Shown here: piece by piece, positions 10,669 through 21,223 of the stretch
How the letters are laid out: each line of letters begins with the position of its first letter
Numbering within the stretch: position 1 is the first letter of the stretch
From: Staphylococcus felis
Lineage (GTDB): Bacteria; Bacillota; Bacilli; Staphylococcales; Staphylococcaceae
Direction: 5' to 3'
Assembly: GCF_003012915.1 (NCBI RefSeq)
Contig: NZ_CP027770.1
Location: 1,736,001 to 1,800,000 of the forward strand
Length of the DNA: 64,000 nt
Notes under the pieces: model-generated
Seen by the model: the letters and a program-made list of their open reading frames with translations, nothing else
Told to the model about the DNA's origin: nothing
Database searches by the model: none
Position numbers and translations under genes: made by a program

Positions 10669-11013
10669 ATGAATATGAGAGCTGAACGTGTGGGTGAACA
10701 AATGAAGCAAGAGTTGATGGATATCATCAACAATAAATTAAAAGACCCAAGAGTTGGATTTTTAACAATTACTGAGGTTCAACCAACGAACGATTTATCA
10801 TTAGCAAAAGTTTATTTTACAGTACTAGGCAATGATAAAGAACGCGAAAATACATTCAAAGGGCTTGAGAAAGCAACAGGCTTTTTAAAAACTGAAATTG
10901 CACAACGTATGCGCTTAAGAATCGTTCCAGATTTACAATTTGAATATGACGAGTCTATCGATTATGGCAACCGAATTGAAAGACTCATTCAAGACTTACA
11001 CCGAAAAGATTAA
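10669..11013 (+). CDS. rbfA: 30S ribosome-binding factor A
   Basis: Single KH-like domain protein needed for late maturation of 16S rRNA 5' end in the 30S subunit. 114 residues from ATG 10669 (AAGAGGTG ends 6 nt before it); GTG 10660 overlaps that site. Conserved features: [30 protein letters not shown], and the terminal basic helix. First gene of a promoter-driven unit with truB and ribF. Confidence 0.95.
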   Translation: MNMRAERVGEQMKQELMDIINNKLKDPRVGFLTITEVQPTNDLSLAKVYFTVLGNDKERENTFKGLEKATGFLKTEIAQRMRLRIVPDLQFEYDESIDYGNRIERLIQDLHRKD

Positions 11014-11025
11014 CAACCAATATGT

Positions 11026-11073
11026 AAGGATACGTTTTTATGACCAGAGTATATGTCAAAATAACGTATCCTT
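11026..11073 (+). terminator. Hairpin between rbfA and truB
   Basis: Perfect 11-bp stem (11026-11036 with 11063-11073) followed by CTTTTG, 24 nt before the truB start. The position suggests partial termination or an mRNA processing or stability element inside the rbfA-truB unit. Confidence 0.6.
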
Positions 11074-11096
11074 CTTTTGTATCGAGGAGTGATGTT

Positions 11097-12014
11097 ATGT
11101 ATGAAGGCATTTTACCTGTATATAAGTCGAGAGGATTAACAAGTCATGACGTAGTATTTAAATTGAGGAAAATTTTAAAAACGAAAAAGATAGGGCATAC
11201 TGGTACACTTGATCCGGAAGTAGATGGCGTATTACCTATATGTATTGGGCAAGCGACTAAAGTCAGTGATTATGTTATGGATATGGGGAAAACTTATAAA
11301 GCAGAAGTGACTGTTGGTTTCTCAACAACAACAGAAGATCAAACTGGTGATATATTAGAAAGTGCAAATATTATTCCAAATCAATTTACTGAAAGCCAAG
11401 TGGACGAGGTACTTAATCGATTCAAAGGGATCATTACGCAAACGCCTCCTATGTATTCCTCTGTTAAAGTAAACGGAAGAAAATTGTATGAATATGCAAG
11501 AAATGGTGAAGATGTTGAACGCCCAAAGAGACAAGTGCATATTTTACATATTGAGCGCTTAACTGAGTTACAATTTAATCATAATGTAATGTCTTTTGAA
11601 ATTGAAGTCAGTTGTGGAAAAGGGACATATATTCGAACGCTTGCTACGGATATAGGGCGTGCTCTAGGGTACCCAGCCCATATGTCAAAATTAACTCGAA
11701 CGATGAGCGGTGGATTTACCCTAGCACAATCATTATCCATTGAATCCATTCAATCTATGCATATAGAAAACACATTACAACCAAAATTATTTCCACTCGT
11801 ATATGGACTCAAAGCGCTGCCTCAATTCGAAGTTGGGCGTGAAGATTTAAAAAAACGTATTTTAAATGGACAAAAACTACCTAAAAAATGGATAACAATT
11901 CCATTTGAGCGAGAACTCGTCATGTGGGATACTCAAGATAAACGTGTATTAGCCATTTATGAATTGCACCCTGAACGTCATGAGGAGATTAAGCCTAAAA
12001 AGGTATTTCATTAA
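11097..12014 (+). CDS. truB: tRNA pseudouridine(55) synthase TruB
   Basis: Makes the universal pseudouridine 55 in the tRNA T loop. 305 residues from ATG 11097, with GAGGAG 8 nt ahead; the frame upstream to 11040 runs through the intergenic hairpin and is unlikely to be translated. Catalytic Asp is D39 in GTLDPEVDG; the [12 protein letters not shown] segment and a C-terminal PUA-like region are present. Full family length. ribF follows after 16 nt. Confidence 0.96.
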   Translation: MYEGILPVYKSRGLTSHDVVFKLRKILKTKKIGHTGTLDPEVDGVLPICIGQATKVSDYVMDMGKTYKAEVTVGFSTTTEDQTGDILESANIIPNQFTESQVDEVLNRFKGIITQTPPMYSSVKVNGRKLYEYARNGEDVERPKRQVHILHIERLTELQFNHNVMSFEIEVSCGKGTYIRTLATDIGRALGYPAHMSKLTRTMSGGFTLAQSLSIESIQSMHIENTLQPKLFPLVYGLKALPQFEVGREDLKKRILNGQKLPKKWITIPFERELVMWDTQDKRVLAIYELHPERHEEIKPKKVFH

Positions 12015-12030
12015 AGGAGATTCAAATATT

Positions 12031-13002
12031 ATGAAAGTGATTGAAATTACCCATCCGATACAAGAAAATCAGTTTATTCATGAAGATATTGCAATTGTAT
12101 TAGGCTTTTTTGATGGTTTACATTTAGGCCATCAAGCATTATTTCAAAAACTGGATGAAGTGGCAAAACAAAAGAAACTCAAAAAAGCAATCATGACATT
12201 TGATCCGCACCCGTCCGTTGTGTTAAATCCGAAACAAAAGCGGACGACGTATTTAACACCATTAGAAGATAAAATTGCTAAATTGAAAGAAAAAGATATT
12301 GATTACTGTATTGTTGTCAATTTTTCTTCTCGTTTTGCTGAAGTTTCACCCGAAGCCTTCATTAGAGACTATTTAATAAAAAATCACGCTAAAGCGATTA
12401 TTGCAGGGTTTGACTTTACATTCGGTAAATACGGTAAAGGGAATATGTCGATGATGAAAGAATATTTCGAAAATGTCGACTGTATTACGGTAGGTAAACA
12501 AGATTTGAACGGAGAAAAAATTTCAACGACTGCAATTCGAGCAGCTTTATTATCAGGAAACTTGGCTAAAGCTAATGAAGCGCTAGGGTATCGCTATCAA
12601 ATTAAAGGAACTGTTGTACAAGGTGAAAAAAGAGGCCGAACAATTGGATTCCCAACAGCTAATATAGAGCCTTCTGATGATTATGTTTTGCCAGCAAAAG
12701 GCGTCTATGCAGTCAGTTTGAAAATAGGCGCAAGTGACAAAGTGTATCGTGGTGTATGTAATGTAGGTGTTAAACCCACATTTCATGATGACCTTCCACA
12801 AGTTGTCATTGAAGTGAATATCTTTGATTTTGAGGAAAATATATACGGTGAGCGTGTCACAATTGATTGGCACCATTATTTAAGACCAGAGCTTAAATTC
12901 GATGGCATAGATCCATTGGTTGCTCAAATGAATCAGGATAAAGAGCGTGCTAAATATTTACTTTCGGTTGATTTTGAAGATGATATAGCTTATAATATTT
13001 AA
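12031..13002 (+). CDS. ribF: Bifunctional riboflavin kinase / FAD synthetase
   Basis: Converts riboflavin to FMN and then FAD. 323 residues from ATG 12031, 10 nt after AAAGGAGA; the longer frame from 11959 overlaps truB. N-terminal nucleotidyltransferase domain with GFFDGLHLGHQ (HxGH signature) and ISTTAIRAAL, then the flavokinase domain with KRGRTIGFPTANI. The promoter of rpsO lies inside its last 35 nt. Confidence 0.96.
   Translation: MKVIEITHPIQENQFIHEDIAIVLGFFDGLHLGHQALFQKLDEVAKQKKLKKAIMTFDPHPSVVLNPKQKRTTYLTPLEDKIAKLKEKDIDYCIVVNFSSRFAEVSPEAFIRDYLIKNHAKAIIAGFDFTFGKYGKGNMSMMKEYFENVDCITVGKQDLNGEKISTTAIRAALLSGNLAKANEALGYRYQIKGTVVQGEKRGRTIGFPTANIEPSDDYVLPAKGVYAVSLKIGASDKVYRGVCNVGVKPTFHDDLPQVVIEVNIFDFEENIYGERVTIDWHHYLRPELKFDGIDPLVAQMNQDKERAKYLLSVDFEDDIAYNI
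12968..12996 (+). promoter_or_regulatory. Promoter of rpsO inside the ribF 3' end
   Basis: -35 TTGATT at 12968-12973, exactly 17 nt, -10 TATAAT at 12991-12996. Transcription would start at about the ribF stop and give a ~100-nt leader for rpsO. Confidence 0.75.
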
Positions 13003-13104
13003 GGTCTAATATTTATTAGAAGTAGGACCTTAGTCTTGGTAGGTTGAAACTCCGACGCCTGACTCAGATTAAGGTATCAAATCATATCAAGGAGGAAATT
13101 GATA
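13003..13104 (+). promoter_or_regulatory. Structured rpsO leader, S15 autoregulation candidate
   Basis: About 100 nt between the predicted start site and rpsO. It opens with an AAGGTC...GACCTT hairpin (about 13001-13031) and contains further complementary GC-rich segments (13035-13075) before the AAGGAGGA ribosome site. Known: Firmicutes rpsO leaders bind S15 and repress their own translation. Assignment here rests on position and structure only. Confidence 0.5.
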
Positions 13105-13374
13105 ATGGCAATTTCACAAGAACGTAAAAATGAATTAATTAAAGAATATCGTACACACGAAACAGACACTGGTTCACCAGAAGTTCAAATCGCTGTGTTA
13201 ACTGCTGAAATTACAGCATTAAACGATCACTTACGCATTCACAAAAAAGACCACCATTCACGTCGTGGTTTATTAAAAATGGTAGGTCGTCGTCGTCACT
13301 TATTAAATTACTTACGTGACAAAGATATTCAACGTTACCGTGAGTTAATTAAATCATTAGGTATTCGTCGTTAA
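13105..13374 (+). CDS. rpsO: 30S ribosomal protein S15
   Basis: Primary 16S rRNA-binding protein of the 30S platform. 89 residues from ATG 13105, preceded by AAGGAGGA; a TTG two codons earlier overlaps spacing. The family signature ([27 protein letters not shown]) is intact. Own promoter and leader; strong terminator after it. Confidence 0.98.
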   Translation: MAISQERKNELIKEYRTHETDTGSPEVQIAVLTAEITALNDHLRIHKKDHHSRRGLLKMVGRRRHLLNYLRDKDIQRYRELIKSLGIRR

Positions 13375-13399
13375 TTGAAATTAACGTGTTTGTATAAAG

Positions 13400-13435
13400 A
13401 AGAAAGAGGCCAAAGCTTGGTTTCTTTCTTTTTTT
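13400..13435 (+). terminator. Terminator of rpsO
   Basis: 13-bp stem (13400-13412 with 13418-13430, two G-T pairs), 5-nt loop, then a run of T residues. A weak pnp promoter with -10 TATAAT at 13461-13466 follows. Confidence 0.88.
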
Positions 13436-13518
13436 ACTATTAAACGCGATAGATGTAAGATATAATATTTAGAGAAACAAGCTACGAAATGTTTAAACAG
13501 TAGGAGAGGAGATTAATC

Positions 13519-15612
13519 ATGTCTCAAGAAAAAAAGGTATTTAAAACGGAGTGGGCGAACCAACCGTTAACAATAGAAACGGGACAGTTAGCGAAACAAG
13601 CTAACGGTGCTGCATTAGTACGTTATGGTGATACAGTTGTACTTTCGACTGCTACTGCCTCTAAAGAACCGAGAGACGGTGACTTTTTCCCGTTAACCGT
13701 AAATTATGAAGAAAAAATGTATGCAGCAGGTAAAATTCCAGGTGGATTTAAAAAAAGAGAGGGGCGTCCAGGTGATGATGCGACATTAACGGCACGTTTA
13801 ATTGACCGTCCTATTCGTCCGTTATTTCCAGATGGTTATCGTCATGATGTGCAAATCATGAATATTGTATTGAGCGCTGATCCAAATTGCTCTCCAGAAA
13901 TGGCAGCTATGATTGGTTCATCAGTTGCGTTAAGTGTCTCAGATATTCCTTTCCAAGGCCCAATTGCAGGGGTCAATGTTGGATATGTTGACGGACAATA
14001 TGTGATTAATCCTAATTTAGAGCAAAAAGAAAAATCACGCTTAGATTTAGAGGTTGCTGGACATAAAGATGCTGTGAATATGGTTGAAGCAGGAGCAAGT
14101 GAAATTTCTGAAGCTGAAATGTTAGAAGCCATCTTCTTTGGACATGAAGAGATTAAACGTTTATGTGCTTTTCAAGAAGAGATTATTGCGCATTTAAAAC
14201 CTGAAAAGCAAGAGTTTGTTCCTGTCGAAAAGAACCAATCACTCATTGATGAAGTAACAAACTTAACAGAAGAGAAGCAATTAAAAGCTGCAATACAAAC
14301 GTTTGATAAAAAAGAACGTGAATATAACATTGAAACGATAAAACAAGATATTTTATCAAAATATGAAAATGAAGATGATGAAGAAAATGAAGCACTATTA
14401 TCTGAAGTGAGTCAAATTGTAGATAGCTTAGTTAAAGAAGAAGTAAGACGATTAATTGCGGATGAAAAAGTACGTCCAGATGGTCGTAAGCCTGATGAAA
14501 TTAGACCGTTATCTTCTGAAGTAGGCTTATTACCAAGAACACATGGATCTGGTTTATTCACACGTGGTCAAACACAAGCTTTATCTGTGTTAACGTTAGG
14601 TTCTATTTCAGAGTATCAAATTATTGATGGCTTAGGTGAAGAAGAACAAAAACGATTTATGCACCATTATAATTTCCCTAATTTCTCAGTAGGTGAAACA
14701 GGGCCTGTACGTGCACCAGGACGTCGTGAAATTGGACACGGTGCACTAGGGGAACGTGCTTTGAAATATATTATTCCAGACGAAAAAACGTTTCCATACA
14801 CTGTTCGTATCGTAAGTGAAGTACTTGAATCAAACGGTTCATCATCACAAGCATCTATTTGTGGCTCAACACTTGCTTTAATGGATGCAGGTGTGCCAAT
14901 TAAAGCGCCTGTTGCAGGTATTGCGATGGGATTAGTGACACGTGATGAAAGCTATACGATTTTAACAGATATTCAAGGCATGGAAGATGCTTTAGGTGAT
15001 ATGGACTTCAAAGTGGCAGGTACTAAAGACGGTATTACTGCGATTCAAATGGATATTAAGATTGACGGTCTTACTAGAGAGGTCATAGAAGAGGCGTTAG
15101 AACAAGCTAGAGTCGGTCGACTTGCAATATTAGATCATATGCTTGCAACAATTGATCAACCACGTAAAGAATTAAGCGCATATGCGCCGAAAGTTGAAGT
15201 TTTGATAATCAAGCCTGAAAAAATTCGCGATGTCATTGGTCCAGGTGGTAAACAAATCAATGAAATTATTGACGCAACGGGTGTTAAGTTAGATATTGAA
15301 CAAGATGGTACGGTTTATATAGGTTCAACTGAACAAGAAATGATTAACCAAGCACGTCAATGGATTGAAAGTATCGTGCGTGAGGCTGAAGTAGGCCAAG
15401 TTTATGACGCAACTGTTAAACGTATTGAAAAATTCGGTGCATTTGTTGAATTGTTCAAAGGTAAAGATGCATTAGTACACATATCTCAAATTGCAAATGA
15501 ACGAATTCAAAAAGTAGAAGATGTTTTAAAAATTGGAGATACGCTTAAAGTGAAGGTAACTGAAATCGACAAACAAGGTCGTGTTAATGCTTCTCATAAA
15601 GTGTTGCTATAA
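13519..15612 (+). CDS. pnp: Polyribonucleotide nucleotidyltransferase (PNPase)
   Basis: 3'-5' phosphorolytic exoribonuclease of mRNA turnover, a trimer and degradosome member. 697 residues from ATG 13519 (GGAGAGGAG site). Two RNase PH-type domains separated by an all-helical linker, then a KH domain ([12 protein letters not shown]) and an S1 domain (about 622-690, [18 protein letters not shown]). Catalytic-core motifs [20 protein letters not shown] and GALGERAL are present. Lies between rpsO and rnjB as in S. aureus. Confidence 0.98.
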   Translation: MSQEKKVFKTEWANQPLTIETGQLAKQANGAALVRYGDTVVLSTATASKEPRDGDFFPLTVNYEEKMYAAGKIPGGFKKREGRPGDDATLTARLIDRPIRPLFPDGYRHDVQIMNIVLSADPNCSPEMAAMIGSSVALSVSDIPFQGPIAGVNVGYVDGQYVINPNLEQKEKSRLDLEVAGHKDAVNMVEAGASEISEAEMLEAIFFGHEEIKRLCAFQEEIIAHLKPEKQEFVPVEKNQSLIDEVTNLTEEKQLKAAIQTFDKKEREYNIETIKQDILSKYENEDDEENEALLSEVSQIVDSLVKEEVRRLIADEKVRPDGRKPDEIRPLSSEVGLLPRTHGSGLFTRGQTQALSVLTLGSISEYQIIDGLGEEEQKRFMHHYNFPNFSVGETGPVRAPGRREIGHGALGERALKYIIPDEKTFPYTVRIVSEVLESNGSSSQASICGSTLALMDAGVPIKAPVAGIAMGLVTRDESYTILTDIQGMEDALGDMDFKVAGTKDGITAIQMDIKIDGLTREVIEEALEQARVGRLAILDHMLATIDQPRKELSAYAPKVEVLIIKPEKIRDVIGPGGKQINEIIDATGVKLDIEQDGTVYIGSTEQEMINQARQWIESIVREAEVGQVYDATVKRIEKFGAFVELFKGKDALVHISQIANERIQKVEDVLKIGDTLKVKVTEIDKQGRVNASHKVLL

Positions 15613-15730
15613 ATGAATGGTTACTATACGCAAGGTTGAAAAGCACTTATTATTAAAGTTAATGTTGTAAAGAGACAAATGTACGAGTGCATTTGTCGCT
15701 AAAAGGTGGGATATACATCCCAAAATAAAT

Positions 15731-15770
15731 AGTGCTAAGATGATTTTTAATAAAAATGCGTCTTAGCGCT
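15731..15770 (-). repeat. Interspersed GCGCT hairpin repeat, copy 1 (reverse orientation)
   Basis: 40-nt palindrome: AGTGCTAAGA and TCTTAGCGCT arms around an ATTTTT/AAAAAT inner stem. Reverse complement of copies at 31576 and 52529. Flanking sequence to about 15870 also matches the 31.5 kb copy in inverse orientation. Confidence 0.85.
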
Positions 15771-15888
15771 TCTTTTATGATAAAGCTTCGTATGATATGA
15801 CTTCGCTTTCCTAGGGGACAGCCTCAGTGGCTAGTCTTATTCCCTAAGGAGTTGCCATCAATACATCGTTTATGCATAGCATTAAAGG

Positions 15889-15937
15889 AAAAACTTCGAG
15901 ATGTTTCGTAAATTCTTGCGAAAACCTTGAAGTTTTT
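15889..15937 (-). repeat. Interspersed CTTCGAG hairpin repeat, copy 1
   Basis: About 50-nt hairpin with AAAAACTTC and GAAGTTTTT ends and an inner TTTCG/CGAAA stem. Matches the reverse complement of the element at 52370-52419. Both lie about 110 nt from a GCGCT hairpin in the same relative order. Confidence 0.8.
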
Positions 15938-16197
15938 TCGATTACTAAGATATTTATATCCCATCCCCTTTTTTATAATGATGTCTTGTGAGTAACAGGA
16001 AATATTTGAATGATGGTAGTGACGTTATCCAACTGTATGTTAAATTTCTATTTAAAAATGTTTTTACGCTTTCTAATAAAAATCAGAGTATGTTTCAGGC
16101 TACTGATGACTTTAATAGTGTACAGACTACATTATTTCAACTATAATAAAACATGAATGTACAATGGACGGGCTATATTTAATTAGGAGGTAAAGTT

Positions 16198-17871
16198 TTG
16201 AATTTAGTAAAAAAGAAAAATAAAAATATTCGTATTATACCACTTGGTGGTGTAGGCGAAATTGCGAAAAATATGTATATTGTTGAAGTCGATGATGAAA
16301 TGTTTATGTTAGATGCTGGGCTAATGTTCCCTGAAGATGAGATGTTAGGTGTCGATATTGTTATTCCTGATATCCAGTATGTGTTAGAACATAAACACAA
16401 AATTAAAGGGATCTTTTTAACACATGGCCATGAGCATGCAATTGGAGCAGTTTCGTACGTGCTTGAACAAATTGATGCACCTGTCTATGGTTCTAAACTG
16501 ACTATTGGCCTTGTTAAAGAAAGTTTAAAAGCGCGTAAAATCGATAAAAAAATTCGCTATTATGTTGTGAATAATGAATCAGTGATGCGATTTAAAGGTG
16601 TAAACGTCACATTCTTTAATACAACGCATAGTATTCCTGATAGTTTAGGCGTATGTATCCATACGTCCTACGGTGCGATTGTGTATACTGGTGAATTTAA
16701 GTTTGATCAAAGTTTACACGGGCATTATGCACCTGACTTAAAGAAAATGACAGAAATTGGAGAAGCTAGTGTTTTTGCTCTATTAAGTGATTCGACTGAA
16801 GCTGAAAAGCCGGGGTACAATACACCTGAAAATGTTATTGAAAGCCATATGTTTGATGCGTTTACAAAAGTAAGAGGACGATTAATTGTTTCATGTTATG
16901 CATCTAACTTTATACGTATTCAACAAGTCTTAAATATTGCGAGCAAGTTAAATCGTAAAGTATCGTTTTTAGGACGTTCATTGGAAAGTTCATTCAATAT
17001 TGCTCGTAAAATGGGTTACTTCAATATACCTAAAGATTTATTAATTCCAATCACTGAAGTTGAAAATTATCCGAACAATGAGGTTATTATTATTGCGACA
17101 GGTACACAGGGTGAGCCTATTGAAGCATTAAGTCAAATGGCAAGACAAAAACATAAAATCATGAATATTCAAAAGGGAGATTCGGTCTTTTTAGCGATAA
17201 CTGCTTCGGCTAATATGGAAGTGATTATCGGGAATACCTTAAATGAACTTGTCCGTGCAGGAGCACATATACTCCCTAATAATAAAAAGATACACGCCTC
17301 AAGCCACGGTTGCATGGAAGAGCTTAAGATGATGCTTAATATTATGAAGCCCGAGTATTTCATCCCTGTCCAAGGAGAGTTTAAAATGCAAATCGCACAT
17401 GCTAAATTAGCGAGCGAGAGTGGTGTAGCACCTGAAAAGATATTTTTAGCTGAGTCGGGTGATGTCATTAACTTTGATGGTACAGACATGTTATTAAATG
17501 AAAAGGTGCATGCAGGTAATGTTTTAATTGATGGTATCGGTGTAGGTGATGTCGGCAACATCGTCTTAAGAGATCGTCATTTATTAGCAGAAGACGGTAT
17601 CTTCATTGCTGTCGTTACATTAGATCCAAAAAACAAACGTATTGCTGCAGGACCTGAAATTCAATCACGAGGTTTCGTTTATGTACGTGAGAGTGAAGCG
17701 TTACTAAAAGAAGCAGAAGAAAAGGTTCGTGAAATTGTAGAAGCGGGATTACAAGAGAAGCGTATCGAATGGTCAGAAATAAAGCAAAATATGCGAGACC
17801 AAATTAGTAAATTATTGTTTGAGAGTACAAAACGTCGTCCGATGATTATACCAGTTATATCAGAAATATAA
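16198..17871 (+). CDS. rnjB: Ribonuclease J2
   Basis: Beta-CASP metallo-beta-lactamase RNase, partner of RNase J1 in 5' exonucleolytic mRNA decay. 557 residues from TTG 16198, 7 nt after TAGGAGG. The canonical HxHxDH metal motif is degenerate: H76-G-H78-E-H80-A81 lacks the Asp and following His, which is known for staphylococcal RNase J2 and fits weak or structural activity. Beta-CASP region and a C-terminal dimerisation domain (MIIPVISEI end) are full length. It follows pnp but is separated by a 585-nt repeat-rich spacer. Confidence 0.96.
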   Translation: MNLVKKKNKNIRIIPLGGVGEIAKNMYIVEVDDEMFMLDAGLMFPEDEMLGVDIVIPDIQYVLEHKHKIKGIFLTHGHEHAIGAVSYVLEQIDAPVYGSKLTIGLVKESLKARKIDKKIRYYVVNNESVMRFKGVNVTFFNTTHSIPDSLGVCIHTSYGAIVYTGEFKFDQSLHGHYAPDLKKMTEIGEASVFALLSDSTEAEKPGYNTPENVIESHMFDAFTKVRGRLIVSCYASNFIRIQQVLNIASKLNRKVSFLGRSLESSFNIARKMGYFNIPKDLLIPITEVENYPNNEVIIIATGTQGEPIEALSQMARQKHKIMNIQKGDSVFLAITASANMEVIIGNTLNELVRAGAHILPNNKKIHASSHGCMEELKMMLNIMKPEYFIPVQGEFKMQIAHAKLASESGVAPEKIFLAESGDVINFDGTDMLLNEKVHAGNVLIDGIGVGDVGNIVLRDRHLLAEDGIFIAVVTLDPKNKRIAAGPEIQSRGFVYVRESEALLKEAEEKVREIVEAGLQEKRIEWSEIKQNMRDQISKLLFESTKRRPMIIPVISEI

Positions 17872-18012
17872 AAAGCAATAAACTGGCTATTGAGGGTGTG
17901 GAATAGCAACCATACATTGATTGTTTATCATTTCAATGAAAACATGATATGTTGATGTGTCCACACCTTCATGTTTTGTTTAGTATAGACCATATGGCGA
18001 TAAACTATGAAA

Positions 18013-18061
18013 CGAATCTTACTCTTTATGATAATGGTTTAAAGGGAAGATTCGCTTTTTT
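18013..18061 (+). terminator. Terminator after rnjB
   Basis: Stem CGAATCTT/AAGATTCG with a bulged A then CTCTTTA/TAAAGGG, 11-nt loop, followed by CTTTTTTT. It sits 36 nt before ftsK. Confidence 0.85.
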
Positions 18062-18096
18062 ACATATTAAGTTAAGAAAGAAGAAGGTGACAATGA

Positions 18097-20478
18097 ATGC
18101 CGAAAGCGAAAAAGCGTAATACGAAAAGTGCACGTGGTAAAAAGCGTTCATCTAATAAGAAGAATAATGAGACTCCATTGCGTTTCGGATTGGCAATCAT
18201 TTTTGTAGTCCTTTTAATGTTAGGTATTTTTCAATTAGGTATCGTTGGTATTGGAATAGATAGCTTTTTCAATTATTTATTTGGATGGGCACGTTATTTA
18301 GTTTATGTCTTATTTATGTTAGCGATTGGATTTCTTGCATATAATGGTAAGTTGCCTAAAACAAGACGATTGACTGGATCAATCTTTTTAGCTATTGCTT
18401 TATTATTTGTATTTCAGCTTTACTATTTATTAATGAGTGGAGAGCAGGCTAAACGTGAGCCAGTTTTATCGTATGTATATAAAAGTTATCAACTTTCCTA
18501 TTTCCCTAATTTTGGAGGGGGATTATTTGGGTATTATTTAGTAGAGTTACTTACACCATTAATCTCAATTGCTGGTGTGGTACTTGTGACTCTTCTTTTA
18601 TTGATTTCAAGTGTGATACTACTTCAGAAAAAAAGACATCGAGATGTGTCGAAGTCTGTGTTTGAAAAATCGAAAAGCCGAATGTTCAAAGCATATACTT
18701 CATATCATACACATAGTGAAAAACGAAAATTGAAGCGCAATGAGAAACGTGAATTAAAAAGACAACAACAAGAGCAACAACCTAAAAATGTATCAGACTT
18801 TCCAGAAATACCTATGAATGATGCTGATCATGATGTTTCTGATTTCCCTAATATACCGATTTTCAATTCTAAGGATCATTATGATGCTACATCTCAATCT
18901 GAAGCTGAAACAGATACAATTTCAGACCAAAAAATAAAAGCAACACCTTCTGATACCCGACAAACTAAGCGTCCAAGCATCAATGATAACAAGCAAGATC
19001 ATTCTAAAGTGCCTCAATCTCAAAATGAAGGAACAATTGCTGAAGCAGGCGAAATTGAAAATCAATCATATCAGCTTCCACCATTAACATTACTGAATGA
19101 TCCTAAAAAGCAAACGACAACTTCAAAAGCTGAAGTTCAACGTAAAGGCAAACTTTTAGAAACAACACTCACTAATTTTGGTGTTAAAGCTAAAGTGACG
19201 CAAATCAAAATTGGTCCTGCTGTTACGCAATATGAGGTTCAACCAGCCCAAGGTGTGAAAGTGAGTCGTATTGTTAATTTGCATAGTGATTTAGCTTTGG
19301 CTCTAGCAGCTAAAGATATACGTATTGAAGCACCAATACCAGGGAAGTCAGCAGTAGGGATTGAAGTGCCGAATTCAAAGATTTCTTTAGTTACATTGAA
19401 AGAAGTATTAGATGAAAAATTCCCTACTCAAAACAAGCTTGAAGTGGCTTTGGGAAGAGATATTTCTGGCGAGCCGATAACTGCTGAATTGAATAAAATG
19501 CCACATCTACTCGTAGCTGGGTCGACAGGAAGTGGGAAATCAGTGTGTATCAATGGCATCATTACAAGTATTTTACTTAATGCCAAACCGCATGAAGTCA
19601 AATTAATGATGATTGACCCCAAAATGGTTGAACTCAATGTGTACAATGGTATTCCTCACTTACTCACACCTGTAGTTACAAATCCTCACAAAGCATCACA
19701 AGCATTAGAAAAAGTTGTAAGTGAAATGGAACGCCGATATGATTTATTCCAGCACTCTGGCACACGCAATATTGAAGGTTATAATGCATTTTTAAAAGTC
19801 AAAAATCAAGAATTAGACGAAAAAGAGCCGCTTTTACCTTATATTGTAGTTATTGTGGATGAGTTAGCAGACTTGATGATGGTTGCAGGAAAAGATGTCG
19901 AAACAGCGATTACGCGTATTACACAAATGGCACGTGCAGCAGGGATACATCTTATTATAGCTACACAACGTCCGTCTGTAGATGTAATTACAGGATTGAT
20001 AAAAAATAATATCCCATCAAGAATTGCATTTGCTGTAAGTTCACAAACCGATTCGAGAACGATTATTGATAGTGGTGGTGCAGAGAAATTATTAGGTAAA
20101 GGTGATATGCTATTCGTTAAAAACGGAGGATCTTCCAGAACACGTGTACAAGGTGCATTTTTAAGTGATAATGAAGTCCAAAAAGTAGTTGATTATGTAG
20201 TACAACAACAAAGAGCCAATTATGTAAAAGAGATGGAGCCTGATGCTCAAACAGATCAATCACAATCTGATAGCGACGATCCTTTATACCATGAAGCATA
20301 CTTATTTGTTGTTGAAAAACAAAAGGCAAGTACTTCTTTGTTACAAAGACAATTTAGAATAGGCTACAATCGTGCTTCAAGAATTATGGATGATTTAGAA
20401 GCAAACCAAGTGATAGGTCCACAAAAAGGAAGTAAACCAAGACAAGTATTAGTTGATTTTAATGAAGGAGAGGTTTAA
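18097..20478 (+). CDS. ftsK: DNA translocase FtsK/SpoIIIE
   Basis: Septum-bound hexameric motor that pumps chromosomal DNA during division. 793 residues from ATG 18097 (GAAGGTGA site); an out-of-frame ATG lies 4 nt upstream. Basic N-terminus, four membrane helices (about 29-52, 68-85, 92-112, 151-176), a charged variable linker to ~330, the RecA-like motor with Walker A GSTGSGKS (475-482) and Walker [12 protein letters not shown], and the C-terminal gamma winged helix (~725-785) that reads polar DNA motifs. The next gene starts 3 nt after its stop. Confidence 0.96.
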   Translation: MPKAKKRNTKSARGKKRSSNKKNNETPLRFGLAIIFVVLLMLGIFQLGIVGIGIDSFFNYLFGWARYLVYVLFMLAIGFLAYNGKLPKTRRLTGSIFLAIALLFVFQLYYLLMSGEQAKREPVLSYVYKSYQLSYFPNFGGGLFGYYLVELLTPLISIAGVVLVTLLLLISSVILLQKKRHRDVSKSVFEKSKSRMFKAYTSYHTHSEKRKLKRNEKRELKRQQQEQQPKNVSDFPEIPMNDADHDVSDFPNIPIFNSKDHYDATSQSEAETDTISDQKIKATPSDTRQTKRPSINDNKQDHSKVPQSQNEGTIAEAGEIENQSYQLPPLTLLNDPKKQTTTSKAEVQRKGKLLETTLTNFGVKAKVTQIKIGPAVTQYEVQPAQGVKVSRIVNLHSDLALALAAKDIRIEAPIPGKSAVGIEVPNSKISLVTLKEVLDEKFPTQNKLEVALGRDISGEPITAELNKMPHLLVAGSTGSGKSVCINGIITSILLNAKPHEVKLMMIDPKMVELNVYNGIPHLLTPVVTNPHKASQALEKVVSEMERRYDLFQHSGTRNIEGYNAFLKVKNQELDEKEPLLPYIVVIVDELADLMMVAGKDVETAITRITQMARAAGIHLIIATQRPSVDVITGLIKNNIPSRIAFAVSSQTDSRTIIDSGGAEKLLGKGDMLFVKNGGSSRTRVQGAFLSDNEVQKVVDYVVQQQRANYVKEMEPDAQTDQSQSDSDDPLYHEAYLFVVEKQKASTSLLQRQFRIGYNRASRIMDDLEANQVIGPQKGSKPRQVLVDFNEGEV

Positions 20479-20481
20479 TTC

Positions 20482-21198
20482 ATGTCTGTAAACTTAAATA
20501 TTAATAAAGTAAAAGACTGGATTCTTAAAGGCATAGAGGCTGAACAAATCAAACCTGGTGAATCTTTACCAGGTTTATTAGAATTAGCCCGAACGTGTGA
20601 GGTTTCAATTGATGAGGTTCAAGAAGCGATTCGTGAATTGGTAACTGAACAAATCATCACTGAAAATTTTGAAGAAGGTGCGAGTGTTAAAATACCTCAG
20701 CCATTTTTCTATCCTTTAGATGAACTCATGAGCATTGGGAGAATGATTTCTGAAAAAGGTTATAAGCATGGTACAATCTTTTTGAGTTTAGCAGAAGAAG
20801 TGGCATCACATGAAGATACCAAATTGATGAACCTCGCTTCCAATACTAAAATAACAGTCATTGAACGTATTCGTACTGCAAATAATAGCCCAGTAGTGTA
20901 TTGTCTTGATAAAGTAAATGCTAACATTCTTGAACATTTTGGTGGACATGATCAACAGATGTCGATTTTAAAGGCCATTGAGGCAGTGACAGAAAAAGAA
21001 ATTGCATATGCAGAAACTGAAATTGAATCAATTAGTTATGAGCCGTATATTTCTGAGACACTTAACGCAGATCCGAAAGACGGTTTAATGTTATTAAAGC
21101 AAATTCATTATACGAAAGATGGCGCACCTATTTTGTATTCGCTAAATTATTTTAAAAGTAGTCTTGTGAAGTTTCGCACGATTAGAAAACGTCTATAA
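20482..21198 (+). CDS. GntR-family transcriptional regulator with UTRA domain
   Basis: 238 residues. N-terminal winged helix (1 to ~75; PGESLPGLLELARTCEVSID resembles the GntR helix-turn-helix) and a C-terminal UTRA-like ligand domain (~95-235). YmfC of B. subtilis occupies the same place beside ftsK/spoIIIE. Ribosome site GGAGAGG lies in the ftsK end and the genes are 3 nt apart, so it is probably cotranscribed with ftsK and perhaps with yfmF. Ligand and targets cannot be read from sequence. Confidence 0.88.
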   Translation: MSVNLNINKVKDWILKGIEAEQIKPGESLPGLLELARTCEVSIDEVQEAIRELVTEQIITENFEEGASVKIPQPFFYPLDELMSIGRMISEKGYKHGTIFLSLAEEVASHEDTKLMNLASNTKITVIERIRTANNSPVVYCLDKVNANILEHFGGHDQQMSILKAIEAVTEKEIAYAETEIESISYEPYISETLNADPKDGLMLLKQIHYTKDGAPILYSLNYFKSSLVKFRTIRKRL

Positions 21199-21223
21199 AT
21201 ATTAAGAATAAGGAGGAGATTAT

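Larger units (their letters stand above)
15613..16197. other. pnp-rnjB spacer filled with hairpins and interspersed repeats
   Basis: 585 nt with no credible gene. Contents left to right: an 8-bp hairpin (15674-15681 with 15690-15697), a small GGGAT/ATCCC hairpin (15708-15721), the GCGCT repeat hairpin (15731-15770), a GAGGC/CCCCT segment shared with the rny downstream region (15787-15829), and the CTTCGAG repeat hairpin (15889-15937). The last ~250 nt are AT-rich and should hold the rnjB promoter, which I cannot fix. Confidence 0.7.

Noticed and set aside
17169-17561. 130-codon reverse ORF inside rnjB
   Set aside because: Antisense shadow of a conserved gene; Ser/Ile/Pro-rich composition typical of such frames.
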